Below, one piece after another: positions 51,711-61,329 of a stretch of DNA of 64,000 nt. Position numbers and translations under genes: made by a program. Where the stretch lies: the NCBI RefSeq assembly GCF_014698015.1, contig NZ_JACXBS010000002.1, positions 434,001 to 498,000 of the forward strand. The letters are read 5' to 3'. Below the pieces are notes generated by a model. It had not been told where the DNA came from. It did not search any database and saw only the letters and a program-made list of their open reading frames with translations. The stretch comes from Kocuria sp. cx-455 (GTDB lineage Bacteria > Actinomycetota > Actinomycetes > Actinomycetales > Micrococcaceae). Each line of letters starts with the position of its first letter. Position 1 is the first letter of the stretch.

Positions 51711-54449
51711 TCAGGACTCGCCGCCGGCGTTGCCGGAGGTTCCGGCGTTCGGATCGAGCAGGTTGTACTTGTCGATCGCTTGCGCCGGCGCGGACCAGTC
51801 CACTTCGCCGCGCTTGGCCAACATCTCCAAGGTCCGTACCACCATGGAGTGGGCGTCGATGTTGAAGAAGCGACGCGCACCGGCGCGGGTGTCGGAGAAC
51901 CCGAACCCGTCCGCGCCCAGTGAGGCCCACTCGTTGGGCACGTACTGGCGAATCATGTCCGGCAGGTCCGATGCGAAGTCGCTCGTGGCCACCACCGGGC
52001 CGGTCGCACCGGCCAGAGCCTGTGCCACGTACGGGGTGCGGGCGCCCTCGTTGGGGTTGAGGAACGCCTCTTCCTCGGCGGCTTGTGCATCGCGGCGCAG
52101 GTTGGTCCAGGACGTCACCGACCACACATCGGCGGAAACACCCCAGTCCTCGGCGAGGATCTGCTGCGCTTCGAGAGCCCACGGCACACCCACACCCGAG
52201 GCGAGCAACTGGGCGCGGGGACCCTCCTGCTGGGCCGGCTTGAGCAGGTAAATGCCCTTGACGATGCCCTCGACGTCCACGTTCTCCGGTTCCGCGGGCT
52301 GGTGGATCGGCTCGTTGTACACCGTGAGGTAGTACATCACGTTGTGATCCTCATCGCCCGTGCCGTACATGTGCTCGATGCCGCGCTTGAGGATGTGCGC
52401 AATTTCGTAGCCGTAGGCCGGGTCGTAGTGGATCACGGCCGGGTTGGTGGCCGCCAGCAACGGGGAATGACCGTCCATGTGCTGCAGACCCTCGCCCGCC
52501 AGCGTGGTGCGACCGGCGGTGGCGCCAATGATGAAGCCACGGGCCAACTGGTCCGCCGCCGCCCAGAACACGTCACCGGTGCGCTGGAACCCGAACATCG
52601 AGTAGAAGATGTAGAACGGGATCATCGGTTCGCCGTGGGTGGCGTAAGACGTGCCGGCCGCAGTGAACGCCGCGGTGGCGCCGTCCTCATTAATGCCGGG
52701 GTGCAAGATGACACCCTGCTCGGACTCCTTGTACGCGAGCATCAACTCGCGGTCCACGGAGAGGTAGTTCTGCCCGTTGGGGTTATAGATCTTGGAGGTC
52801 GGGAAGAACGAGTCCATGCCGAACGTGCGGGCCTCGTCGGGCACGATCGGCACAATGCGGTGGCCGAAGTCCTTCTCCCGCAGCAGGTCCTTGAGGATGC
52901 GCACGAAGGCCATGGTGGTCGCGGCCAGCTGCTTGCCGGAGCCCTTCTTCGCGGACTTGTACGCCTTGTCCGTGGGAAGGGTGATCTCCTTCTGCTCGTG
53001 CGGGCGATCCGGGACAAATCCCCCCAGTTCCTTCCTGCGTTCCATGAGGTACTTGATTTCGGGGGAGTCCGGCCCGGGGTGGTAGTAGGGCGCGCCGTAG
53101 AGATCCTTCTCGAGTTCTTCGTCGCTGATCGGGATGCGCATGCGATCACGGAAGACCTTGAGGTCGTCCAGGGTCAGCTTCTTCATCTGGTGGGTGGCAT
53201 TACGCGCCTCGAAGTGCGAGCCCAGGCCGTAGCCCTTGATGGCCTGCGCCAGGATCACGGTGGGCTGACCCTTGTGCTCCAGCGCTGCCTTGTACGCCGC
53301 ATACACCTTGTTGTAGTCGTGGGCGCCGCGCTTGAGGTTCCAGATCTCGTCGTCGGACAGATCCGCCACGAGCTCTTTGGTCGCCGGGGACTTGCCGAAG
53401 AAGTGATCTCGGACGAACCCACCGGACTCGGCCTTGTAGGTCTGGTAGTCACCGTCCAGGGTTTCGTTCATGATCCGCACCAGGTCGCCGGTGGTGTCCT
53501 TCTCCAGCAGGGTGTCCCACTCACGACCCCACACGACCTTGATGACGTTCCAGCCGGCACCGCGGAAGAACGCTTCCAGCTCCTGGATGATCTTGCCGTT
53601 ACCGCGCACCGGACCGTCCAGGCGCTGCAGGTTGCAGTTGACCACGAAGGTCAGGTTGTCCAGCTTGTCGTTGGCCGCCAGCTGGAGCAGGCCGCGGCTT
53701 TCGGGTTCGTCCATTTCACCGTCACCGAGGAACGCCCACACATGCTGGTCGGCGGTGTCCTTGATGCCTCGGTTGTGGATGTAGCGGTTGAACTGCGCCT
53801 GGTAGATCGCGTTCATCGGTCCGATACCCATGGACACCGTGGGGAACTGCCAGAAATCGGGGAGGCAGCGCGGGTGCGGGTACGAGGGTAGGCCCTCGGG
53901 TGCCTTGGTCTTCTCCTGGCGGAACGCGTCCAACTGCTCTTCGGTGAGGCGACCTTCCAAGTAGGCCCGCGCGTAGTTACCGGGGGAGGAGTGACCCTGC
54001 CAGAACACCTGGTCGCCGCCGCCGGGGTGTTCGGGGCCGCGGAAGAAGTGGTTCAGGCCCACTTCATAGAGGGTGGCCACACCGGCGTAGGAGGAAATGT
54101 GACCGCCCACCCCGATCTCGGGGCGCTGCGCGCGGTGGACCATGACCGCCGCGTTCCAACGGATGAACGCGCGGTAGCGACGCTCGATCTCCTCATCACC
54201 GGGAAATTCCGGCTCCTGGTCCACGGGGATGGTGTTGACGTAGTCCGAGGTGGTCACCATGGGCACGCCCACCGAATGGGCACCCGCGTACTGCAACATG
54301 GCTCGCATGACGTACTGCGCGCGCTCGGTGCCCTGGGTCTCGATCAGACCCTTGAAGGACTCGATCCACTCCTGGGTTTCCTCGGAGTTGGCGTCCTCCA
54401 GATTATTGGTTAAGCCACTGAGAATGTGGTGGTTGCTGGATGAAGACAC
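51711..54449 (-). CDS. aceE: Pyruvate dehydrogenase E1 component, homodimeric
   Basis: A 912-residue TPP enzyme that decarboxylates pyruvate and hands acetyl groups to the E2 lipoyl domain, giving acetyl-CoA for fatty-acid synthesis. The TPP motif is [10 protein letters not shown] (about 227), with the Asn in [16 protein letters not shown]. The length matches actinobacterial/gammaproteobacterial AceE. GTG at 54449 with AGAGAGG upstream. It stands alone; E2 and E3 are not in the window. Confidence 0.95.
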   Translation of the reverse strand: MSSSSNHHILSGLTNNLEDANSEETQEWIESFKGLIETQGTERAQYVMRAMLQYAGAHSVGVPMVTTSDYVNTIPVDQEPEFPGDEEIERRYRAFIRWNAAVMVHRAQRPEIGVGGHISSYAGVATLYEVGLNHFFRGPEHPGGGDQVFWQGHSSPGNYARAYLEGRLTEEQLDAFRQEKTKAPEGLPSYPHPRCLPDFWQFPTVSMGIGPMNAIYQAQFNRYIHNRGIKDTADQHVWAFLGDGEMDEPESRGLLQLAANDKLDNLTFVVNCNLQRLDGPVRGNGKIIQELEAFFRGAGWNVIKVVWGREWDTLLEKDTTGDLVRIMNETLDGDYQTYKAESGGFVRDHFFGKSPATKELVADLSDDEIWNLKRGAHDYNKVYAAYKAALEHKGQPTVILAQAIKGYGLGSHFEARNATHQMKKLTLDDLKVFRDRMRIPISDEELEKDLYGAPYYHPGPDSPEIKYLMERRKELGGFVPDRPHEQKEITLPTDKAYKSAKKGSGKQLAATTMAFVRILKDLLREKDFGHRIVPIVPDEARTFGMDSFFPTSKIYNPNGQNYLSVDRELMLAYKESEQGVILHPGINEDGATAAFTAAGTSYATHGEPMIPFYIFYSMFGFQRTGDVFWAAADQLARGFIIGATAGRTTLAGEGLQHMDGHSPLLAATNPAVIHYDPAYGYEIAHILKRGIEHMYGTGDEDHNVMYYLTVYNEPIHQPAEPENVDVEGIVKGIYLLKPAQQEGPRAQLLASGVGVPWALEAQQILAEDWGVSADVWSVTSWTNLRRDAQAAEEEAFLNPNEGARTPYVAQALAGATGPVVATSDFASDLPDMIRQYVPNEWASLGADGFGFSDTRAGARRFFNIDAHSMVVRTLEMLAKRGEVDWSAPAQAIDKYNLLDPNAGTSGNAGGES

Positions 54450-54782
54450 TTCAACCTCTCTATCATCGGCTCCGTGAATCGGGGGTGGTCCGGCGGGGCG
54501 CGTCATCGGTGCCCGCTGTGGGACGTACCGCTTTGCTGTACATCGTGTCATAAATCGTCAGTGGTCATACCGGGCGGCAGTGGTTCCGCGCGTCACACAG
54601 AAGTCGTCACAACAGTTTGAATCCATGCTTTCCATCCGGTGGAGCTTGAACGAGAATTGAATCCGGTGTTGTCTTATATCGCACCGTTTCTATGTTCGGT
54701 CCGGCACCCGTCGGCCACGACATCCGTCAGTGCATCGGCACTGTGGGCGGTTGCACGTCTACATCGAGAAGGAGTACATACG
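54450..54782. other. Divergent gap between aceE and the DUF3052 gene
   Basis: No gene. On the plus strand TTGTCT (54669-54674) and TATGTT (54691-54696), 16 nt apart, form a plausible promoter for the DUF3052 gene with an 80-nt leader. On the aceE side no good promoter was found. Direct GTCAC words occur near 54592 and 54605. Confidence 0.45.
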
Positions 54783-55199
54783 GTGAGCGAGGCAAAGGCC
54801 CCCGACGAGTCCGCGGTGGACCAGCTCAACTTGAAGGACGGCGATTACGTCCAGGAGTTCGGTTACGACGACGACGTCGACGCTCAATTGCGGGACCGGA
54901 TCGAGGCCACCATCGGCTCCGAGCTGTTCGATGACGAGGCCCAAGAAGTGGTGGATGCCGTCATTCTGTGGTGGCGCGACGGCGACGGAGACTTGGTGGA
55001 CGAGCTCGTGGACGTCCAGACGACCCTTGATGAGGGCGGCGTGGTCTGGCTGTTGACCCCCAAGGCCGGCCGTGCAGACCACGTTTCCCCGGCCGACGTT
55101 CAGGACGCTGCCCCCACTGCGGGGCTGCACGTGACCACCACCGCACGGGTCTCGCCCGATTGGTCCGTCACTCGGTTGGCGCCCAAGCGCAATTTCTGA
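54783..55199 (+). CDS. DUF3052 family protein
   Basis: A 138-residue acidic protein of the actinobacterial DUF3052 family (typical segments QEFGYDDDVDAQLRDRIE, DDEAQEVVDAVILWWRDGDGDLVDELVD and VWLLTPKAGR). Function unknown. GTG at 54783 behind GAAGGAG. Its usual neighbour is aceE, as here, so a link to central metabolism has been suggested by position only. Confidence 0.92.
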   Translation: MSEAKAPDESAVDQLNLKDGDYVQEFGYDDDVDAQLRDRIEATIGSELFDDEAQEVVDAVILWWRDGDGDLVDELVDVQTTLDEGGVVWLLTPKAGRADHVSPADVQDAAPTAGLHVTTTARVSPDWSVTRLAPKRNF

Positions 55200-55242
55200 C
55201 CATGCGCGCAATCTTTCACCAGTCACGCCGGGAGCTGCTCCC

Positions 55243-55704
55243 GTGATCTCCGTCGGTTCTTCCGCACCGGATTTCACCCTGCTCAACCAGCGCGGTGACG
55301 CGGTGACGTTGTCGCAGTTGCGAGGCAGCCCTGTGGTGCTGATTTTCTTCACGTTCGCGTTCTCACCCGTCTGCACCAGTGAGCTGTGCGACGTGCAGGA
55401 TCACCCCGAGGTGTTCGAGACGAGCAACGCCAAGGTGCTAGGAATTTCCACCGACAGTTCTTTCACCCTCGACGCTTTCGCGCGCCAGGAATCCTATGAC
55501 TTCGAGTTATTGTCCGATTTCTGGCCCCACGGTGATGTCAGCCGGCGCTTCGGTGTTCTGGCCGAGGACGGCGGTTATGCCAAGCGGCAGACCTTTGTTC
55601 TCGATGCCCAGGGCGTGGTCGTGGACGCATTCGAGTCCGAGGTCACCGAACCCCGCCAATTGGAGCGCCTCGAGCGGGCACTGGCCCAACTCGAGCAGCA
55701 CTGA
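55243..55704 (+). CDS. AhpE/Bcp-type peroxiredoxin
   Basis: A 153-residue thiol peroxidase that reduces H2O2 and organic peroxides. The peroxidatic Cys44 is in SPVCTSELC. A second Cys49 follows at CX4C spacing, as in Bcp/PrxQ, whereas one-Cys AhpE lacks it. An atypical 2-Cys mechanism is therefore possible. GTG at 55243. Its stop overlaps the sirtuin start by one base. Confidence 0.9.
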   Translation: MISVGSSAPDFTLLNQRGDAVTLSQLRGSPVVLIFFTFAFSPVCTSELCDVQDHPEVFETSNAKVLGISTDSSFTLDAFARQESYDFELLSDFWPHGDVSRRFGVLAEDGGYAKRQTFVLDAQGVVVDAFESEVTEPRQLERLERALAQLEQH

Positions 55705-56618
55705 TGCCCGTCCGGGTGATCCGCGCCGGCTACGGGGCGCCCCGCGACGCGGCACAGTTTCCGGATCCGAATGCACTCGATGCCACCGCAGGACTTCCCG
55801 CGGCGGTGTCCGCGCTATCGGGACGGCGGCTAGCAGTCCTCACGGGCGCGGGGGTCAGTACCGATTCCGGCATCCCGGACTATCGGGGACCCGGGGCAAA
55901 GCCACGAATGCCCATGACCTATCAGGAATTCATGGGCTCAGAACGGATGCGACGTCATTACTGGGCGCGTAACCAGTTCGGATGGCACTTCGTTGCCCAG
56001 GCAAAACCCTCCGAAGCGCACGCCGCCCTGGCCGAGCTGGAACACCGGGGCACTCTCTGTGGGATCATCACCCAGAACATCGACCGGTTGCATCAAAAAG
56101 CCGGATCCATCGACGTGCTGGACCTGCACGGCACTCATCACAGGGTGATCTGCACCCGTTGCCGCGCCACCATTCCCCGCGCGGTGTTGTCGCATCGGTT
56201 GGATTCGTTGAATCCCGGGTTCTACGACGACGTCGCCACGCGCCACGACATCGAATACGCGCCCGACGCGGACGCCACCATTGAGCACACCGAACACTTC
56301 ACAATCCTGGACTGTCCGGTGTGCGGTGGGATCCTCAAACCCGACGTGGTGTTCTTCGGCGAGAACGCACCGGTGGAGCGGGTGCGTTACGCGAAACTGA
56401 TGGTCGACCGGGCTGAGGGGCTCCTTGTCGCTGGTACATCGTTGACGGTCAATTCCGGGAAACGGTATGTACGTCGCGCGGTGAGCAACGGGATCCCCGT
56501 GGTCATTGTCAATCACGGGGTCACGGGCTCCGATCACCTGGCCACGGTCAAGGTGGACGCGTTCGTGGGCGGGTTCTTGCGATCGCTGGTAGATGAACTG
56601 CTTGGTGATCTTGATTGA
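55704..56618 (+). CDS. Sir2-family NAD-dependent deacylase
   Basis: A 304-residue sirtuin that removes acyl groups from lysine using NAD. The NAD site GAGVSTDSGIPDYRG is at 48-62, TQNIDRLH near 123, the catalytic His142 in DLHGTHH. Zinc cysteines are Cys150, Cys153, Cys204 and Cys207. The region 160-200 holds an insert that is longer than in bacterial CobB. Translationally coupled to the peroxiredoxin gene (TGATG). Confidence 0.93.
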   Translation: MPVRVIRAGYGAPRDAAQFPDPNALDATAGLPAAVSALSGRRLAVLTGAGVSTDSGIPDYRGPGAKPRMPMTYQEFMGSERMRRHYWARNQFGWHFVAQAKPSEAHAALAELEHRGTLCGIITQNIDRLHQKAGSIDVLDLHGTHHRVICTRCRATIPRAVLSHRLDSLNPGFYDDVATRHDIEYAPDADATIEHTEHFTILDCPVCGGILKPDVVFFGENAPVERVRYAKLMVDRAEGLLVAGTSLTVNSGKRYVRRAVSNGIPVVIVNHGVTGSDHLATVKVDAFVGGFLRSLVDELLGDLD

Positions 56619-56650
56619 ATCGCCGTAGCTACATAAACTAGGACACGAAG

Positions 56651-56694
56651 ATCCCGTTGGGACTGCGGAGGGGAAGCCGCGGTACCAACGGGAT
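56651..56694. terminator. Terminator between the sirtuin gene and ppgK
   Basis: Arms ATCCCGTTGG (56651-56660) and CCAACGGGAT (56685-56694) form a 10-bp stem with an inner GCGG/CCGC helix, followed by TCTTT. It lies between convergent genes. Confidence 0.75.
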
Positions 56695-56715
56695 TCTTTG
56701 CGTTCGGGGTTCGTG

Positions 56716-57552
56716 CTACTTCTTCTCGGGGTCGATCACCGCTTTGGCCGCCTGGGCCTCGCCGCACTGCTGGGCCCACAGGGCCGCACCCACGATTCCC
56801 GCGTTATTGCGCAGTGACGCGATCTCCACCGGGGTCTTCAGCTCCAGGTACGGCACGAACTTCTCCGAATTCTTGGACACGCCCCCGCCAATGATGAACA
56901 GGGAAGGGGAGAAGAGAAATTCCACGTGGGAGAAATACCGCTGGAGGCGCTTCTTGGCCCATTTCTTCCACGGGAGATCCTCGCGTTCGCGAGCCGCCGC
57001 CGATGCCTTGGACTCAGCGTCGTGGCCGTCGATTTCCAGGTGGCCCAGTTCGGCATTCGGAACCAGCTGGCCGTTGAGGATCATTGCGGAGCCAATGCCC
57101 GTGCCCAGGGTGATGACCATGACCAAGCCGGTCTTGTCGCGGCCCGCACCGTAGTACGCCTCCGCCAACCCGGCGCCGTCGGCGTCGTTGAGAGCCTCTA
57201 CTTCACGCCCCAGGGTTTCGGTCATAAGAGCATCCACGTTGGTGTTGATCCACGACTTGTCGACATTGGCGGCCGAGAGCGCCACACCGTCCTTGATGAT
57301 GGCCGGGAACACAATACCCACGTGTGAGTCTGGGGCCGGGGCCTCGGGGCGGGACTGCAGTTCGTCCACGATCTGCTTGACCACGGCGGCCACGGCTTCC
57401 GGGGTTGCCGGCTTGGGAGTGGGGATGCGGAACCGGTCGCCCACGAGCTCCCCGGAACTGAGATCAACGATCCCGCCCTTGGTGCCGGTACCGCCGATAT
57501 CAATTCCGATACCGAGTGTCGAAGGGGCCTTCGAAGGGTTGGTGGGGCTCAT
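56716..57552 (-). CDS. ppgK: Polyphosphate glucokinase
   Basis: A 278-residue ROK-family kinase that phosphorylates glucose with polyphosphate (or ATP). The phosphate motif [12 protein letters not shown] (about 15-26) and [10 protein letters not shown] (about 148-157) are present, with ELGHLE (near 170). It is an actinobacterial trait. ATG behind GAGAGGA. Alone on the minus strand with map upstream. Confidence 0.93.
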   Translation of the reverse strand: MSPTNPSKAPSTLGIGIDIGGTGTKGGIVDLSSGELVGDRFRIPTPKPATPEAVAAVVKQIVDELQSRPEAPAPDSHVGIVFPAIIKDGVALSAANVDKSWINTNVDALMTETLGREVEALNDADGAGLAEAYYGAGRDKTGLVMVITLGTGIGSAMILNGQLVPNAELGHLEIDGHDAESKASAAAREREDLPWKKWAKKRLQRYFSHVEFLFSPSLFIIGGGVSKNSEKFVPYLELKTPVEIASLRNNAGIVGAALWAQQCGEAQAAKAVIDPEKK

Positions 57553-57590
57553 GAACGGTCCTCTCGGTTCACGGTGAAACCAGGTGGTCA

Positions 57591-57608
57591 GGGGCCATCT
57601 CCGGCCCC
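57591..57608 (-). terminator. Small hairpin after map
   Basis: GGGGCC and GGCCCC with a 6-nt loop, 16 nt past the map stop. Short, no T-tract. Confidence 0.35.
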
Positions 57609-57624
57609 CGAATGTGCGGTTAGT

Positions 57625-58521
57625 TTACGGCAGGGTGAGTACGTCCACGCCGTCTTCAGTCACAACCATGGTGTGTTCGAACTGGGCGGTGCGGCGCTTG
57701 TCGGAGGTGGTGATGGTCCAATCGTCTTCCCACTGGTCCCACGCAATCGATCCCAGGGTGAGCATGGGCTCGATCGTGAAAATCATCCCCGGAGTCATCT
57801 CGGTGTTGTAACTGGGCGCGGCGTCGTAGTGGGGGATGATCAGACCCGAGTGGAATTCGCGCCCCACGCCGTGTCCGGTGAAATCGCGCACGACACCGTA
57901 GTTGAAACGCTTGGCGTATTTCTCGATGACCCGCCCGATCACATTGATCTCACGGCCCGGACGCACGGCCTTGATAGCGCGGTGAGTGGCTTCTCGGGTG
58001 CGCTCCACCAGTAAGCGGGAATCCTCGTCCACGTCTCCCACCAAGAAGGTCGCATTGGTGTCCCCGTGCATGCCGTTCTTGTACGCGGTGACATCCAGAT
58101 TCACGATGTCACCGTCCTCGAGCACGGTGGAGTCCGGGATTCCGTGGCAGATGACCTCATTGAGAGAGGTGCAAATCGACTTGCGGAAACCCCGGTAGTC
58201 CAGGCACGAAGGGTAGGCCCCGTGATCGCACATGTATTCGTGGGCCAGGCGATCCAGTTCGTCCGTGGTCACTCCGGGCTGGGCTGCCGCCCCGGCCAGT
58301 TCCAGGGCCTGTGCCGCAATCCGGCCGGCCTCACGAACCAATTCGATTTCCTCGGGGGTGTAAATATTGGAGCCCCTGCCTTCGTTGGGCTCCATCCGAC
58401 CTACGTACTCGGGACGGGGAATGGACGCGGGGACGAATCGAGAGGAACCAATGATCCCCGGTTTCAAATCACCGATCGGAGCGGTGGAACCGGGGGCTGG
58501 GGCCAAATTGTGCGATGTCAC
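57625..58521 (-). CDS. map: Methionine aminopeptidase, type I
   Basis: A 298-residue metalloprotease that removes the first Met. The ligand residues can be seen in [19 protein letters not shown] (two Asp), [11 protein letters not shown] (His), FTIEPM (Glu) and the final [12 protein letters not shown] (Glu). An N-terminal extension of about 45 residues with PxPR-type linker sequence marks the type Ic form seen in actinobacteria. GTG at 58521 with GGAGG 13 nt upstream. Confidence 0.94.
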   Translation of the reverse strand: MTSHNLAPAPGSTAPIGDLKPGIIGSSRFVPASIPRPEYVGRMEPNEGRGSNIYTPEEIELVREAGRIAAQALELAGAAAQPGVTTDELDRLAHEYMCDHGAYPSCLDYRGFRKSICTSLNEVICHGIPDSTVLEDGDIVNLDVTAYKNGMHGDTNATFLVGDVDEDSRLLVERTREATHRAIKAVRPGREINVIGRVIEKYAKRFNYGVVRDFTGHGVGREFHSGLIIPHYDAAPSYNTEMTPGMIFTIEPMLTLGSIAWDQWEDDWTITTSDKRRTAQFEHTMVVTEDGVDVLTLP

Positions 58522-58709
58522 GGTGGGTCGTTGCCTCCAACGGGTTGAAAAGGTGGATGCCGAACCGACGCGAGTGCGGGCTCGGCATGTGTCTTGGCAC
58601 TAGCCTAATCCTTAGACGCTCGGAGCAGAGCCGAGCCGGGATCCCGCAGTTTTGCACCCGGATCCACCGACCGACAGGGCGCGCAGCGCCGTGCGAAGGA
58701 GGCAGAGTC

Positions 58710-58886
58710 ATGGCCGAGTACTGGTACAACCTGTACACCAAGCAGGTGGAAGAAGGTCCCAAGGACGACTACCGCCAGCTCATGGGTCCGTACCCGACCC
58801 GCGAAGAAGCGTCACGCGCGCTGAAGACCGCGGCGGAGAACACCAAGCGCTGGGACGACGAGGACGCCGCCTACAAGGGCGACTGA
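58710..58886 (+). CDS. Small SPOR-like protein
   Basis: A 58-residue protein (MAEYWYNLYTKQVEEGP...) of the type annotated in actinobacteria as a short SPOR domain-containing protein. Segments GPYPTREEASRAL and NTKRWDDEDAAY are typical. A peptidoglycan link cannot be tested, since it has no signal peptide. ATG with GAAGGAGG upstream. It stands alone and ends at a strong terminator. Confidence 0.85.
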   Translation: MAEYWYNLYTKQVEEGPKDDYRQLMGPYPTREEASRALKTAAENTKRWDDEDAAYKGD

Positions 58887-58902
58887 GATACCCCGATATC
58901 AA

Positions 58903-58934
58903 CGGTGGCCCGGACCTCTTGGTCCGGGCCACCG
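58903..58934. terminator. Bidirectional terminator between the SPOR-like gene and panB
   Basis: Perfect 14-bp stem (58903-58916 and 58921-58934) with a TCTT loop, between convergent genes. Confidence 0.85.
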
Positions 58935-58951
58935 CCGTGCTCCTGTCGGCA

Positions 58952-59806
58952 TCAGCCGCGGAAGCTGTTCTCCTCGGCCGGGAACCGCCCGGATTTCACG
59001 TCCGTCACGTAGCTGCCCACGGCGTCCCCGATAATCTGAGACAACTGGGCGTACTGCTTAACGAAGCGCGGGATCCGTCCGGTTCGCAGTCCCAGCATGT
59101 CCTGCCACACGAGCACCTGACCCGTGGTGGAGTTTCCGGCGCCAATACCCACGGTGGGAATGACAAGCGCGTCCTCGACCCGGGCCGCGGCGTCTGCGGA
59201 GACCATTTCGAGGACCACGGCGAACGCGCCGGCCGCCTGCACGGCGCGGGCGTCGGCAATCAGTGCGGCCGCGGCGTCGCCCTTGCCCTGGACCCGATAA
59301 CCGCCCAGGGCGTGTTCGGATTGGGGGGTGAAGCCCACGTGCCCCATCACGGGGATGCCCGCGCGCACCACCGCGGCCACATGGTCGCAGAGGTCCGCAC
59401 CCGCCTCGATCTTGACGGCGTGGGCCCCGGTTTCCTTCATGATGCGCACGGAGGAGCGGACGGCCTGCTCCGGGGACTCCTCGTAGGAACCGAACGGCAG
59501 ATCCACCACCACCAGGGCGCGCCGGGCGGCGCGGGAGACCGCGGCGGCCAAAGGAATCATGTGCTCGAGCGTGACCGGAAGGGTGGTTTCGTAGCCCAGC
59601 ACGTTGTTGCCCGCGGAGTCCCCCACGAGCAGAACGTCCACGCCGGCGCCGTCGAAAATCGCGGCCGTCAGGGCGTCATAACTGGTGAGCATCGCGAATT
59701 TTTCGCCCTGCGCCTTGGCTCGTTGCAAATGCACGGTGCGCACGCAGGTCACCTCGCTCAACGAAGGCGCGTTGGAAGCTTGATCTGACGGGGGTGTAGC
59801 GGTCAT
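58952..59806 (-). CDS. panB: Ketopantoate hydroxymethyltransferase
   Basis: A 284-residue TIM-barrel enzyme of pantothenate synthesis that adds a hydroxymethyl group from methylene-tetrahydrofolate to 2-oxoisovalerate. Motifs [14 protein letters not shown] (metal Asp), [14 protein letters not shown] and GHVGFTPQ are present. ATG at 59806; the frame upstream is Arg-rich and non-homologous. Leaderless by the -10 box 6 nt before it. Position beside glnA2 and glnE matches mycobacteria. Confidence 0.95.
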   Translation of the reverse strand: MTATPPSDQASNAPSLSEVTCVRTVHLQRAKAQGEKFAMLTSYDALTAAIFDGAGVDVLLVGDSAGNNVLGYETTLPVTLEHMIPLAAAVSRAARRALVVVDLPFGSYEESPEQAVRSSVRIMKETGAHAVKIEAGADLCDHVAAVVRAGIPVMGHVGFTPQSEHALGGYRVQGKGDAAAALIADARAVQAAGAFAVVLEMVSADAAARVEDALVIPTVGIGAGNSTTGQVLVWQDMLGLRTGRIPRFVKQYAQLSQIIGDAVGSYVTDVKSGRFPAEENSFRG

Positions 59807-59812
59807 TGGTCC

Positions 59813-59818
59813 AGGGTA
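59813..59818 (-). promoter_or_regulatory. Likely -10 box of a leaderless panB transcript
   Basis: TACCCT on the minus strand, 6 nt before the ATG at 59806. No -35 box is clear. Confidence 0.4.
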
Positions 59819-59974
59819 CCGCCGCCGACGACGCCGCACTCGCCGTGAGATCTCGCGTCGTGTCCGCGTGCGGGGCCTGCCGTTAGAGTTGGGGGAGCGG
59901 CTCAGCTGTGATGCAGACGTCACGGGGCCGCGAGAACATCCGCAACACGGTCGAGATACCCGAGGTGGCCCCAC

Positions 59975-61318
59975 ATGGATCGGCAGCAAGAATTCGTTTT
60001 GCGAACCATTGAGGATCGTGACGTACGATTCGTCCGGCTGTGGTTCACCGATGTCGTGGGAACGCTCAAGTCCGTGGCCCTGGCCCCGGCGGAGGTGGAG
60101 GCCGCTTTCGACGAGGGTCTGGGCTTTGACGGCTCCTCCATCGAGGGGCTCTCGCGCGTGTACGAATCCGACATGCTGCTCCAGCCGGACCCCTCCACAT
60201 TCCAGTTACTGCCCTGGCGGGGGGACGAGGAACCCACCTCGCGGATGTTCTGCGACCTCAAAACCCCGGACGGGGAACCCTCGGCCTCCGACCCGCGCGG
60301 TGTGCTCCGACGAGTCCTGAACAAGGCCGCGGACATGGGTTTCACGTGTTACACCGCTCCGGAAATCGAGTTCTACCTGCTGCGCTCCTCGGAGCTGGAC
60401 GCCACGACCGGTGAGCCCACGCCCGTGGACTACGAGGGGTATTTCGATCACGTCCCCGGGGGTGTGGTCCAGGACTTCCGCCGCACCGCGGTGAGCATGC
60501 TCGAAGCCGTGGGGATTTCCGTGGAGTTCTCCCACCATGAGGCCGGGCCCGGGCAGAACGAGATCGACCTGCGCTACGCGGACGCCCTGCAGACGGCGGA
60601 CAACATCATGACGTTCCGCACGATCGTCAAGGAAGTGGCGCTGTCCCAGGGCATTTATGCGACGTTCATGCCCAAACCGTTTTCCCGTCAGCCCGGTTCG
60701 GGCATGCACACCCACTTCTCGTTGTTCGAGGGGGACACCAACGCGTTCTACGAAGCCGGTGCGGAGTTCCGGTTGTCCAAGGTAGGCCGTCACTTCATTG
60801 CCGGACTGTTGCGCCACGCACCCGAGTTCACCTCGGTCACCAACCAGTTCGTGAACTCCTACAAGCGGCTGTGGGCCGGCGACGAAGCGCCGTCCTACAT
60901 GTCCTGGGGTCACAACAACCGGTCCGCCCTGGTACGGGTACCGCTTTACAAGCCGGACAAGGTGCAGTCCTCGCGTATCGAGTATCGCGGTATCGATTCG
61001 GCCACCAACCCGTATCTCTCCTACGCGGCACTGTTGGGAGCGGGGCTCAAGGGCATCGAGAACGAGTACGAGCTGCCGCCGGTGGAAATGGACGATGTGT
61101 TCGCCATGAGTAGCGCCGAGCGCCGCGCCGTGGGCCACCAGCCGCTGCCCACGAGCCTGCACGAGGCCATCCGACAGACCGAGGACTCGGAGTTCATGGC
61201 GGAACTGCTCGGGGAGCAGGTTTTCGATTACTTCCTGCGCAATAAGCGCCGAGATTGGGACAATTACCGGGTGGAGGTCAGCCCCTACGAGCTGCGGACC
61301 AACCTGGGAATCCTGTAG
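59975..61318 (+). CDS. glnA2: Glutamine synthetase, GlnA2-like
   Basis: A 447-residue type I-alpha glutamine synthetase. Segments DGSSIEG (about 51), metal Glu in [19 protein letters not shown] and GSGMHTHFS are present. At the position of the adenylylated Tyr (NLYDLPPEE in GlnA1) it has [10 protein letters not shown], so the Tyr is replaced by Phe and it is probably not adenylylated. The product ends ELRTNLGIL, as in GlnA2. ATG behind GAGGTG. glnE follows 11 nt later. Confidence 0.92.
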   Translation: MDRQQEFVLRTIEDRDVRFVRLWFTDVVGTLKSVALAPAEVEAAFDEGLGFDGSSIEGLSRVYESDMLLQPDPSTFQLLPWRGDEEPTSRMFCDLKTPDGEPSASDPRGVLRRVLNKAADMGFTCYTAPEIEFYLLRSSELDATTGEPTPVDYEGYFDHVPGGVVQDFRRTAVSMLEAVGISVEFSHHEAGPGQNEIDLRYADALQTADNIMTFRTIVKEVALSQGIYATFMPKPFSRQPGSGMHTHFSLFEGDTNAFYEAGAEFRLSKVGRHFIAGLLRHAPEFTSVTNQFVNSYKRLWAGDEAPSYMSWGHNNRSALVRVPLYKPDKVQSSRIEYRGIDSATNPYLSYAALLGAGLKGIENEYELPPVEMDDVFAMSSAERRAVGHQPLPTSLHEAIRQTEDSEFMAELLGEQVFDYFLRNKRRDWDNYRVEVSPYELRTNLGIL

Positions 61319-61329
61319 GCGTGGTCGGG

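Noticed and set aside
52083-53891. A 602-codon plus-strand open frame opposite aceE
   Set aside because: Antisense shadow of aceE with no family features.
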